DNA from: an uncultured Eubacteriales bacterium
GTDB taxonomy: Bacteria; Bacillota; Clostridia; Oscillospirales; Oscillospiraceae
Assembly (NCBI GenBank): GCA_900551355.1
Contig: URVR01000049.1
Location: 1-10,460 of the forward strand
DNA length: 10,460 nt
Direction: 5' to 3'
Shown here in pieces: positions 1 through 5,750 of this stretch. A program made the position numbers and the translations under genes. The first letter of the stretch is position 1; every line of letters begins with the position of its first letter. The notes beneath the pieces are model-generated. The model was not told the DNA's origin. It was given only the letters and a program-made list of their open reading frames with translations, and made no database searches.

Positions 1-527
1 GCCGCCGTGATGCCGGCGGCGGAGAGGGTCAGCAGACCGGAGCGGGATGCGCCGTGGGGCCGGGTCAGGGGATAGAACAGGTAGGGGGAGTCGTAGTTCT
101 GGCAGAACACGCTGCTCAGGCCGGGCAGTGCGTCGGTGATATAGGGACGCTCGTCCACCTGATAGGTGCGGGTGGAGCCCATGTCCACCTCCTGCACCAG
201 ATAGAAGTCCGCCGCCTGCTCCTGCAGGAAGGAGCCGATCTCCGTGAGGTTCTCCGTCAGGCGCGCCTCGCTCCAGGCCCGGGACTCGGTGCCGCCGTCC
301 ATGAAGAAGCCGTAATCGTCCTCGTAGGCGCCGAAGCCGATGTTGTAGGACACGGCGGTGTAGGGCGTACCGGTGGTGACGGCGGGAGAGGCCGCGTCGG
401 CGTTCACAGGCGTCAGGGCCATGTCGCCGATGCGGTGGTAGTCGATGAACACATAGGCCACATAGCCCACGGCCAGCAGCACCAGCGCCAGCACGATGCA
501 CAGCACGGTCTTGATCCATTTTTTCAC
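1..527 (-). CDS. Endonuclease/exonuclease/phosphatase-family protein, membrane-anchored (3' end off the window)
   Basis: Reading the complement from a GTG at 527-525 gives 175 open residues that run off the left edge, so only the N-terminal part is present. GGAGG (complement of 537-541) lies 9 nt upstream. An ATG three bases upstream of the GTG is out of frame and meets a stop at once, which favours GTG. Residues 4-28 form one hydrophobic helix after a KKWIK start, suggesting a membrane anchor or uncleaved signal with the catalytic domain outside the cell. Next come the first conserved strands of the DNase I-like fold: SYNIGFGAY (60-68), with the conserved Asn, and VQEVD (111-115), whose Glu113 matches the metal-binding Glu of the family. 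The catalytic His/Asp motifs near the C-terminus would lie outside the window. The substrate (DNA, RNA, phosphoinositide or other phosphodiester) cannot be inferred. The gene is divergent from the rhomboid gene. Confidence 0.85.
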   Translation of the reverse strand, partial: MKKWIKTVLCIVLALVLLAVGYVAYVFIDYHRIGDMALTPVNADAASPAVTTGTPYTAVSYNIGFGAYEDDYGFFMDGGTESRAWSEARLTENLTEIGSFLQEQAADFYLVQEVDMGSTRTYQVDERPYITDALPGLSSVFCQNYDSPYLFYPLTRPHGASRSGLLTLSAAGITA

Positions 528-546
528 ATTTATGTGCCTCCTTTGG

Positions 547-575
547 TTTACATTTTCCGCTTTGTATAGTATAAT
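547..575 (+). promoter_or_regulatory. Sigma-A promoter for the rhomboid-lspA pair
   Basis: TTTACA (547-552), a 17-bp spacer and a perfect TATAAT (570-575) form a near-consensus housekeeping promoter. The predicted start near 582 gives a leader of roughly 27 nt containing AGAGGG (596-601), 7 nt before the TTG start of the rhomboid gene. Confidence 0.75.
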
Positions 576-596
576 GGCTTCCATCGCGTTTGAAAA
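568..596 (-). promoter_or_regulatory. Candidate sigma-A promoter for the leftward EEP-family gene
   Basis: On the complement, TTTTCA (591-596) and TATACT (568-573) are separated by exactly 17 bp. The -10 has 5 of 6 consensus bases and the -35 has 4 of 6. A transcript would start near 561 and carry a leader of about 35 nt including the GGAGG site. The -10 hexamer overlaps that of the rightward promoter. Confidence 0.45.
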
Positions 597-608
597 GAGG
601 GAAACTGT

Positions 609-1178
609 TTGAAAAAGATCGTGATACGCTTCAACGCGCCGGTGATCCTGACGTTCGCGCTGCTGAGCCTGCTGGCTCTGCTGCTGGGGAACTGGACGGA
701 CGGCGCTGCTACATATCAGTATTTCTCCGTGTACCGCTCGTCCCTGTCCGACCCGCTGACGTATGTGCGGTTCTTCGGCCATGTGCTGGGCCATGCGGAC
801 TATGAGCACTACATGGGCAATATGCTGCTGATGCTGCTGGTGGGGCCGGGGCTGGAGGAGAAGTACGGCAGCGGCACCATGGTATGGACCATCGCCGTCA
901 CCGCGCTGGTCACGGGACTGGTGCATTTCGTGTTCTTCCCCGGCTCGGTGCTGCTGGGGGCCAGCGGCGTGGTGTTCATGATGATCGTGCTGTCCTCTTT
1001 CACCGCCATGCGCCGGGGGGAGATCCCTATCACGCTGATCCTGGTGGTCATCTTCTATCTGGGCGGCGAGATTATGGACGGTCTTTTCAAGCAGGATAAC
1101 ATCTCCCAGATCACCCACATCGTGGGCGGTCTGTGCGGACTGGTGTTCGGCTTCACCATCCGCCGCGGCAGGAGGTGA
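609..1178 (+). CDS. Rhomboid-family intramembrane serine protease
   Basis: This 189-residue polytopic membrane protein would cleave transmembrane segments of other proteins inside the bilayer. The hallmarks are HYMGN at 67-71 (the H-x-x-GN motif before the second helix), GASG at 117-120 with nucleophile Ser119, and His170 in ITHIVGG, completing the Ser-His dyad. About six hydrophobic segments are visible (about 10-28, 70-80, 91-110, 114-130, 139-156, 169-184), typical of a minimal six-helix bacterial rhomboid. The tail RRGRR is basic. The TTG start at 609 is chosen because AGAGGG lies 7 nt upstream and the protein begins with a normal basic N-terminus; no ATG in this frame would keep the first helix. 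The stop codon lies next to the ribosome-binding site of the following gene, so the two are probably coupled. The natural substrate is unknown. Confidence 0.9.
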   Translation: MKKIVIRFNAPVILTFALLSLLALLLGNWTDGAATYQYFSVYRSSLSDPLTYVRFFGHVLGHADYEHYMGNMLLMLLVGPGLEEKYGSGTMVWTIAVTALVTGLVHFVFFPGSVLLGASGVVFMMIVLSSFTAMRRGEIPITLILVVIFYLGGEIMDGLFKQDNISQITHIVGGLCGLVFGFTIRRGRR

Positions 1179-1183
1179 GCGGT

Positions 1184-1633
1184 ATGCGCATCGCTATTGC
1201 GGTCACGGCGGCACTGCTGGTGCTGGACCGTGTGCTGAAGGGACTGGCCCGCCGGGAGAAGCTGCATTTCAGCGGGAAGCTGCTGCGGCTGACCCATCTG
1301 GAGAACCCGGGGTTCTTTATGGGCGCGGGCAGCCGTTACCGGGCCGTTCTGCGGTGGGTGCCGCTGCTGATCTGGATCGCGGCGGCCATACTGCTGCTGC
1401 CCCATGTGGAGCGGCGGCTGAGTCCGGCACGGCTGGGCATCCTGCTGGTGCTCTCCGGCGGACTGAGCAACCAGTATGACCGGATGCGCCGGGGCAGCGT
1501 GACGGACTATGTGCAGCTGCCCTGCACCGGGAAGAAGCTGGGGCGGCTGGTGTGGAACATCGCGGACTTCATGCTGCTGGGCGGCGTGGTGCTGTCCGTC
1601 ATCGGACTTGTCCGGGAGCTGATAAGAGGATAA
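1184..1633 (+). CDS. lspA: Signal peptidase II-like intramembrane aspartic protease (short)
   Basis: LspA removes signal peptides from prolipoproteins after lipidation, acting in the cytoplasmic membrane. The ATG at 1184 has AGGAGG 8 nt upstream (1170-1175), lying against the stop of the rhomboid gene, so the longer upstream reading frame is not the start. The 149-residue product is a little shorter than the usual 155-170. The family motifs are present but divergent: D15-x-x-x-K19, NPGFFMG (41-47, where NxGAAFG is typical), GGLSNQYDR (92-100) with catalytic Asp99, VTDYV (106-110), and WNIADFMLLGG (124-134) with catalytic Asp128. Both catalytic Asp residues are kept. The divergence in the NxGAAFG region leaves room for a specialised paralogue rather than the main LspA of the cell; whether another copy exists cannot be seen here. 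A strong terminator follows directly. Confidence 0.85.
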   Translation: MRIAIAVTAALLVLDRVLKGLARREKLHFSGKLLRLTHLENPGFFMGAGSRYRAVLRWVPLLIWIAAAILLLPHVERRLSPARLGILLVLSGGLSNQYDRMRRGSVTDYVQLPCTGKKLGRLVWNIADFMLLGGVVLSVIGLVRELIRG

Positions 1634-1642
1634 ACAGGCAGA

Positions 1643-1670
1643 GGGCCGCGCATGAGCGCGGCCCTTTTTT
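1643..1670 (+). terminator. Intrinsic terminator after lspA
   Basis: A perfect 9-bp GC-rich stem (1643-1651 with 1656-1664) and a 4-base loop are followed by six T residues (1665-1670). It begins 10 bases after the lspA stop and faces rightward. On the opposite strand there is no T-run, so it probably does not efficiently stop the convergent minus-strand gene. Confidence 0.92.
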
Positions 1671-1681
1671 CTGCCGGACAG

Positions 1682-1879
1682 TCACTTTTCCTTGTAATAC
1701 AGGCGGCAGTGGCAGTAGCCCTCGTAGTCGGGGTCTGCGATCTGCTCCTTGAACTCCCTGCACATGCAGCGGTTCTCCTCCGTGCGGGCCAGACGGCAGG
1801 GACAGTAGCCGCCGGTGCGGCGCAGCCCCTCGCGGATGGTGCGGACGATCTCCGCGTCCTCGTTGAGACGTACCTTCAT
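1682..1879 (-). CDS. Ferredoxin:thioredoxin reductase catalytic-subunit-like protein
   Basis: This small 65-residue protein carries three Cys-x-Cys pairs: CPC (26-28), CMC (38-40) and CHC (56-58), with the CHCRLYY ending typical of the FtrB/FtrC family. In characterised enzymes four of these Cys bind a 4Fe-4S cluster next to a redox disulfide, which uses electrons from ferredoxin to reduce thioredoxin. No variable subunit (FtrA) lies nearby, as is common for anaerobic non-photosynthetic bacteria that encode a stand-alone catalytic chain. The ATG at 1879 is chosen because AAAGGAG (complement of 1887-1893) lies 7 nt upstream; longer minus-strand extensions would run through the promoter and terminator behind it. 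A thioredoxin or ferredoxin partner is not present in this window. The fold assignment is firm; the electron partners are inferred. Confidence 0.85.
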   Translation of the reverse strand: MKVRLNEDAEIVRTIREGLRRTGGYCPCRLARTEENRCMCREFKEQIADPDYEGYCHCRLYYKEK

Positions 1880-1911
1880 GTCGGTGCTCCTTTGTGTTTC
1901 TTTATGAGGGA

Positions 1912-1940
1912 AGTATAACCGGTTTTGCCGGCATTTGCAA
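1912..1940 (-). promoter_or_regulatory. Candidate sigma-A promoter for the FTR-like gene
   Basis: On the complement, TTGCAA (1935-1940), a 17-bp spacer and TATACT (1912-1917) precede the ribosome-binding site by about 20 bases. The -10 is 5 of 6 and the -35 is 4 of 6. It lies just past the terminator of the upstream small gene, so the FTR-like gene is probably a separate transcription unit. Confidence 0.55.
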
Positions 1941-1950
1941 CCGGAGACGC

Positions 1951-1987
1951 AAAAAAGGACAGGGAACGCAATCGCGTTCCCTGTCCT
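1951..1987 (-). terminator. Intrinsic terminator of the 61-aa membrane protein gene
   Basis: A perfect 14-bp inverted repeat (1956-1969 with 1974-1987) with a 4-base loop is flanked by an A-run at 1951-1956, which reads as a T-run on the minus strand. It therefore terminates leftward transcription from the gene ending at 2035. Confidence 0.92.
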
Positions 1988-2034
1988 GCCGGGGTAGGGA
2001 TCTGGGGTTCGGATCACAGGTGGGAGGGCCTGTA

Positions 2035-2220
2035 TCAGAACGCACGGCGCTGTGTGAGCAGCCGCACGAAAGCCACAACGGCCAGAACGGCGATGGCGGC
2101 AGCCGCGCCCATGCTCACGAAGGAGAGCATCATGCCAACGGCATTGGGCAGAAGGAAGGCCGCCACAGCGGACACCAGACAAAGAACGACCAGACCGACG
2201 ATCAGCTTCATGTTTCCCAT
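2035..2220 (-). CDS. Small two-helix membrane protein of unknown function
   Basis: I do not recognise this 61-residue protein. It has two hydrophobic segments, about residues 5-24 and 30-53, a Pro-Asn turn between them, and a basic tail (RLLTQRR), consistent with a helical hairpin whose ends face the cytoplasm. Its reality is supported by AAGGAG 10 nt before the ATG at 2220 and by a strong minus-strand terminator shortly after the stop. A second in-frame ATG at 2211 is possible but lies about 19 nt from the ribosome-binding site. It could be a stress or envelope small protein; nothing in the sequence narrows this. I found no convincing promoter in the leader. Confidence 0.7.
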   Translation of the reverse strand: MGNMKLIVGLVVLCLVSAVAAFLLPNAVGMMLSFVSMGAAAAIAVLAVVAFVRLLTQRRAF

Positions 2221-2500
2221 ATTTTGTGTTCTCCTTTCTTACAGCGGATAGATGATGTACTTTTTCTTCTTGCCTATACCATACCAGAGAAAGCGGTACG
2301 CATCCTTACAGGAAAAAGACAAAGCGGTGGTAAGTTGGATACAAAATGGTTACATCCGGGTCATTTCGGTGACAATGCACAGGGGGTACGGGTGATTTTT
2401 TCTTGTGTTTTGCGGGAATATTTGCTATAATGCAGAGGACTATCGCAGCGGGGCGTATTTTCTGCGCATACGCGCCGCATTTTACCGGGAGGAACCGATC
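2221..2500. other. Intergenic region between divergent genes
   Basis: This 280-bp stretch separates the minus-strand 61-aa gene from the plus-strand M50 protease gene and is visibly more A/T-rich than its surroundings. It holds the ribosome-binding site of the leftward gene near 2231-2236 and the rightward extended -10 promoter at 2403-2431. I see no RNA gene, strong terminator or repeat. Short imperfect dyads (for example GTCA near 2360 with TGAC near 2370, and GGAT/ATCC around 2337-2358) are too weak to call operators. Confidence 0.6.
2403..2431 (+). promoter_or_regulatory. Extended -10 promoter for the M50-scpAB gene train
   Basis: TGC precedes a perfect TATAAT (2426-2431), giving an extended -10. 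TTGTGT (2403-2408) sits 17 bp upstream as a weak -35. Transcription would start near 2438, about 63 nt before the chosen TTG start. This shows that the longer open frame beginning at 2405 is not the true start. Confidence 0.65.
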
Positions 2501-2503
2501 TTG
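2487..2503 (+). promoter_or_regulatory. Ribosome-binding site fixing the TTG start of the M50 gene
   Basis: GGGAGGA (2487-2493) is followed after 7 nt by TTG at 2501. It is the only strong Shine-Dalgarno sequence between the promoter and the first conserved residues. Confidence 0.75.
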
Positions 2504-3160
2504 CAATATCTGACGAATTTATGGGACGCGCTGGATTTCGGCTCGCTGGAGAGCATCCTGCTGCGACTGGCCTCCGTGTTCCTGTGCCTGACCATCCATG
2601 AGACGTGCCACGGTCTGGCGGCCTACGCCCTGGGCGATCCCACGGCCAAGCGTGCCCACAGGCTGAGCCTCAACCCCCTGCGGCATATCGACTGGATCGG
2701 CTTTTTCATGATGATCGTGGCGGGCTTCGGCTGGGCCAAGCCGGTGCCGGTGAACCCCAACTACTTCAAAAAGCCCAAGGAGGGCATGGCCATCACGGCG
2801 CTGGCCGGGCCGGTGTCCAACTTCCTGCTGGCGCTGCTTCTGCTGCTGGCGGCCCGGCTGGTCTATGTCCGGGCCATGGTGACGGGCACGCTGCCGGAGA
2901 CGCTGTTCTCGTTCCTGGTGAACACCGCGTCGCTGTCGGTGGGCCTGGGGCTTTTCAATCTGGTGCCGGTGCCGCCGCTGGACGGCTCCAAGGTGGTGGC
3001 GGTGCTGCTGCCGGACAGGGCCTACAACTGGCTGATGCGCTATGAGCAGCTGGGCATGGTGGTGCTGGTGGTCATCATCTCCGTGGGTATCGGCAGCAAC
3101 GCGCTGGACGCCGCCATCCGTTGGGTATTCGAGCTATTCTGCCGCATCGTCGGCTTCTGA
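2501..3160 (+). CDS. M50-family (site-2-type) membrane metalloprotease
   Basis: From the TTG at 2501 the protein has 219 residues, the usual size for compact bacterial M50B proteases. HETCH at 33-37 in the first membrane helix is the zinc-binding HExxH motif. The third ligand is Asp161 in NLVPVPPLDG (153-162), the family's NPxPxxDG motif. NPLRHIDWIG (58-67) and the AGPVSN segment (102-107) are also conserved in this group. Hydrophobic segments lie at about 18-33, 66-78, 104-124, 135-152 and 185-200. Such enzymes cleave transmembrane or membrane-near segments; in spore formers one relative (SpoIVFB) activates sigma-K. This protein more resembles the general YwhC-like group that often sits next to scpA. 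Thirteen bases separate it from scpA, so it is probably co-expressed. Its substrate is unknown. Confidence 0.9.
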   Translation: MQYLTNLWDALDFGSLESILLRLASVFLCLTIHETCHGLAAYALGDPTAKRAHRLSLNPLRHIDWIGFFMMIVAGFGWAKPVPVNPNYFKKPKEGMAITALAGPVSNFLLALLLLLAARLVYVRAMVTGTLPETLFSFLVNTASLSVGLGLFNLVPVPPLDGSKVVAVLLPDRAYNWLMRYEQLGMVVLVVIISVGIGSNALDAAIRWVFELFCRIVGF

Positions 3161-3173
3161 GGAGTAAACGCCG

Positions 3174-3959
3174 TTGGACAATCCGATCTTCAAGCTGGAA
3201 AAGGTGGTGCAGACCAAGGGCAGCGAGCCGCTGGAGGATTTCGAGGGGCCGCTGGACCTTATCCTGTTCCTGCTGAGCAAAAATAAGATAGAGATACAGG
3301 ACATCCCCATCGCTCTGATCCTGGAGCAGTATCTGGATTATCTGGAAAAGCGCAAGCAGATGGATCTGGAGGTGGCAAGCGAGTTCATCACCATGGCCGC
3401 CCACCTGATGTACATCAAGACCCGGATGCTGCTGAGTCTGGAGGACGAGGAGGCCCAGAGCGAGATGGACGCCCTCATCCAGTCCCTGGAGGAGCGGAAG
3501 CGGGGCGACGCCTATGCCAAGGTGCGCTACATCACCGAGCGGCTCGGCCCCATGGGGGAGTTCGGACGCAATGTGCTGACCCGCCCGCCGGAGCCGATGG
3601 AGCGGGGGAAGATCTACGAGTACGAGCAGGAGCCGGCGGATCTGATCCTCGCCATGCAGGAGGTCACAGACCGCCGGGGACAGGTGGAGGAGACGCCGCC
3701 GCTGAAGGCCTTTGACGAGATCGTCAAGCGGGAGCCGTACCCGGTGGAGACAAAGGCGCAGGAGATCATCCGCCGCCTGAAGCGGAGCGGCATCACCCGC
3801 TTTCTGCTGCTGTTCCGGGGCAGCAGGAGCCGCAGCGAGCTGGTAGCCACCTTCATGGCGGTGCTGGAGCTGTGCCGGAACAATCTCATCCGTTTGGCGG
3901 GCTCTGCCAGCGACTGCACCGTCACCTGCGAGGGCGACGTACCGGAAGAAATGATGTAA
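3174..3959 (+). CDS. scpA: Segregation and condensation protein A
   Basis: ScpA is the kleisin of the bacterial SMC-ScpA-ScpB condensin, bridging the SMC heads to organise and segregate newly replicated chromosomes. The 261 residues show the signature FEGPLDLILFLL (23-34), the KNKIEIQDIPI segment (36-46), and ASEFITMAAHLMYIKTRMLL (68-87), the N-terminal SMC-neck-binding region. A charged linker follows. The C-terminal winged helix (about 185-245, with SELVATFMAVLELCRNN) contacts the SMC head. The TTG at 3174 has GAGGAG (3159-3164) 9 nt upstream, overlapping the stop of the M50 gene. The C-terminal 20 or so residues extend past the winged helix. scpB starts 10 bases after the stop, as in most Firmicutes. 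Confidence 0.96.
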   Translation: MDNPIFKLEKVVQTKGSEPLEDFEGPLDLILFLLSKNKIEIQDIPIALILEQYLDYLEKRKQMDLEVASEFITMAAHLMYIKTRMLLSLEDEEAQSEMDALIQSLEERKRGDAYAKVRYITERLGPMGEFGRNVLTRPPEPMERGKIYEYEQEPADLILAMQEVTDRRGQVEETPPLKAFDEIVKREPYPVETKAQEIIRRLKRSGITRFLLLFRGSRSRSELVATFMAVLELCRNNLIRLAGSASDCTVTCEGDVPEEMM

Positions 3960-3969
3960 GGGGAAAACC

Positions 3970-4551
3970 ATGGATACACGGGAAATGAAGGAGATCGAGG
4001 CCGCGGTGGAGGGCATCCTCTTTGCCTCCGGTGAGCCGGTGGGCATCGACCGCGTCTGCGTGGCGCTGGATCTGGACAAGTCCACGGCAGAGCTGGTGCT
4101 CCAGCGGCTGCAGGACTATTACAGCTATGAGCGGCGGGGCATCCGCCTTCTGAAGATGGAGGACAGCTACCAGCTGTGCTCCGCACCGGAGTACGGCGAC
4201 CAGATCCGCAAGGCCTTTGAGATCCGCAAGCCCGCCAAGCTGAGCCAGCCGGCGCTGGAGGTGCTGACCATCATCGCCTACTACCAGCCCACCACAAGGG
4301 CCTATGTGGATCAGATCCGGGGCGTGGACAGCTCCTACACCGTGGGACTGCTGCTGGACCGGCACCTCATCGAGGAGTGCGGGCGGCTGCAGGTGCCGGG
4401 ACGACCCCGGCTGTACCGGACGACCCAGGCGTTTCTGCGGGCGTTCCATCTGGACTCGCTGGAGGATCTGCCCCAGCTGCCGGGCATGGAGGCGGACGGA
4501 CAGATGCGTCTGGACGACGAGGGGAACCTCCCGGCGGAGACGGAAGAATAA
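3970..4551 (+). CDS. scpB: Segregation and condensation protein B
   Basis: ScpB dimers bind the middle of ScpA and stabilise the SMC complex on the chromosome. The 193-residue product has two winged-helix domains: residues about 5-80 (IEAAVEGILFASGEP) and about 90-160. The second holds the family hallmarks ALEVLTIIAYYQP (95-107), TTRAYVDQIRGVDSSYTVG (108-126), LIEECGR (133-139) and GRPRLYRTT (144-152), then FHLDSLEDLPQLP. A short acidic tail follows. The ATG at 3970 lies 6 nt after AAGGGG and 10 bases after the scpA stop. There are no irregularities. Confidence 0.96.
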   Translation: MDTREMKEIEAAVEGILFASGEPVGIDRVCVALDLDKSTAELVLQRLQDYYSYERRGIRLLKMEDSYQLCSAPEYGDQIRKAFEIRKPAKLSQPALEVLTIIAYYQPTTRAYVDQIRGVDSSYTVGLLLDRHLIEECGRLQVPGRPRLYRTTQAFLRAFHLDSLEDLPQLPGMEADGQMRLDDEGNLPAETEE

Positions 4552-4560
4552 AGGAAAGGG

Positions 4561-5268
4561 GTGACCCGTTTGGCCGCGCTGTGGATATTGGGCATACTGG
4601 CAGTACTGATACTTCTGCTGCTCCTGCTGCGCGTGGGCGTACATGTCCGCTTCGGCGATGAGCTGTACGTCACGGCCATGGCGGGCCCCGTCCGGCTGCA
4701 GCTGGTACCCAAGCCGGAGAAGAAGGAGCCGGAAAAGCCCAAAAAGGAGAAGCCGCCCAGGGAGAAAAAGGAAAAGCCGGCGGAGGAGAAGCAGAAGAAG
4801 CTGGAGCTGACGCCCGGCGACATCCGCAGCGCGCTGCCGGCGGTGTGGGAGTCCCTGAAGCGGGGACTGCGGAAAACGCGGCAGCGGCTGCGCATCGACC
4901 CCATGCGGCTGTCGGTGTGCTTCGGCGGCGACGACCCCGCGCAGACGGCGGAAACCTACGGCTGGGCCAACGCGGCCATGTGGACGGTGATGCCGGAGCT
5001 GGAGAAGCTGACCAACATGCCGGATCCCCACGTTCATCTGGAGACGGACTTCAACGCCCCGGATACCCGCGTCAGCGGCGAGGTGGGGCTGAGCTTCCGC
5101 ATCGGCGATCTGCTGGCCATCGGCTTCGCCTTTGCCGGGCCGGCGCTGCGGTGGTTCATGGCCTTCCGGAAGGAAAAGGCCGCCCGGGAAAAGGCGGCCA
5201 CCAAGGAGAAAAAGGCCCCGCAGGACACGAAAGACCAGGCGTCCGCCAGTGCGGACGCGACCACATAA
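4561..5268 (+). CDS. DUF2953 membrane-anchored protein (YtfI-like)
   Basis: The 235-residue protein has one N-terminal membrane helix (about 5-24), a short strand-like segment (VHVRFGDELYVTAMAGPVRLQLVP, 28-50), a Lys/Glu/Pro-rich spacer (51-80), and the conserved DUF2953 core. The core includes MRLSVCFGGDDPAQTAETYGWANA (115-138) and the ETDFNAPDTRVSGEVGLSFRIGDL stretch (161-184). A charged, low-complexity tail ends it. In Bacillus the homologue (ytfI) lies directly before gerW (ytfJ), the same order as here, so a role with GerW in spore envelope or germination is likely, but the biochemical function is not known. Start choice is uncertain: GTG at 4561 has AGGA 5 nt upstream, while TTG at 4570 has AAGGGG 8 nt upstream and would shorten the protein by three residues. 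Confidence 0.85.
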   Translation: MTRLAALWILGILAVLILLLLLLRVGVHVRFGDELYVTAMAGPVRLQLVPKPEKKEPEKPKKEKPPREKKEKPAEEKQKKLELTPGDIRSALPAVWESLKRGLRKTRQRLRIDPMRLSVCFGGDDPAQTAETYGWANAAMWTVMPELEKLTNMPDPHVHLETDFNAPDTRVSGEVGLSFRIGDLLAIGFAFAGPALRWFMAFRKEKAAREKAATKEKKAPQDTKDQASASADATT

Positions 5269-5292
5269 CGAATCAGAAAAGGAGCGTACAGC

Positions 5293-5685
5293 ATGGAAAT
5301 GAACGAGAAGAAGAACTCCATCAGCGCAATGATGGAAGCCTCTATGGGCAAGATCCGTGAGATGGTGGACTCCAACACCGTGGTGGGCGAGCCCATTACC
5401 ACGGCGGACGGCGTGACCCTGATCCCCGTGTCCCGCCTGAGCTTCGGCTTCGGCTGCGGCGGCGGCGACTACGGCAAGCAGCCCGACAAGCTGGGAGCCG
5501 GCGCGGCTGCCGGCGTCCGGGTGGAGCCTATGGCTTTTCTGGTGGTCAAGGACGGCGTGACCCGCATGCTGCCCGTGGGCACCCCCGCCATCACCACCGT
5601 GGACCGCATTGTGGAGATGGTGCCGCAGGTCATGGACCGCGTGGAGGGCTTCATCGACAAGAAGCGGGAAAAGGCGGATTTCTAA
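5293..5685 (+). CDS. gerW: GerW family sporulation protein (YtfJ)
   Basis: The 130-residue protein matches the GerW/YtfJ family at its usual length. It has an N-terminal helix (MMEASMGKIREMVDSNTVVGEPI, 13-35), the strand region TTADGVTLIPVSRLSFGFGCGGG (36-58) with the characteristic Gly-rich motif, RVEPMAFLVV (76-85), and an amphipathic C-terminal helix (VDRIVEMVPQVMDRV, 103-117). In Bacillus subtilis GerW is made in sporulation and is needed for normal germination with some germinants. Its presence is the best sign here that the organism forms spores, or descends from spore formers. AAAAGGAG (5277-5284) lies 8 nt before the ATG. It follows the DUF2953 gene by 24 bases, a conserved pairing. 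Confidence 0.93.
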   Translation: MEMNEKKNSISAMMEASMGKIREMVDSNTVVGEPITTADGVTLIPVSRLSFGFGCGGGDYGKQPDKLGAGAAAGVRVEPMAFLVVKDGVTRMLPVGTPAITTVDRIVEMVPQVMDRVEGFIDKKREKADF

Positions 5686-5689
5686 GACA

Positions 5690-5718
5690 AAATACTTTCG
5701 CACGGGGCTGAATATACT
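5690..5718 (+). promoter_or_regulatory. Possible sigma-E-type (sporulation) promoter before the carboxypeptidase gene
   Basis: AATATACT (5711-5718) matches 7 of 8 positions of the sigma-E -10 consensus as I recall it (CATAYANT). It is preceded after 14 bp by AAATACT (5690-5696), a 5-of-7 match to the -35 consensus KMATATT. The same -10 could be read as a sigma-A TATACT, but there is no sigma-A -35 at 16-18 bp. The call is weak by itself but fits the sigma-E control known for dacB in Bacillus. Confidence 0.3.
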
Positions 5719-5719
5719 G

Positions 5720-5750
5720 GGGTGATCCTAACGAAGCAAGGGTGATCCTA
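5720..5750 (+). repeat. 11-bp direct repeat around the start of the carboxypeptidase gene
   Basis: GGGTGATCCTA occurs at 5720-5730 and again at 5740-5750 with a 20-bp period. The second copy contributes to the ribosome-binding site (AAGGGTGA) and the A of the ATG start codon. It looks like a local duplication; a regulatory role is not shown. Confidence 0.8.

Noticed and set aside
2405..2500. N-terminal extension of the M50 protease from the ATG at 2405
   Set aside because: This ATG overlaps the promoter -35 and lies upstream of the predicted transcript start. The extension is not hydrophobic or family-like, and a strong ribosome-binding site precedes TTG at 2501.
3922..5703. 593-residue open frame on the minus strand across scpB, DUF2953 and gerW
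   Set aside because: It is antisense to three well-supported genes. The translation is His/Leu/Arg/Gly-rich and without domain character, as expected from GC-rich codon periodicity.
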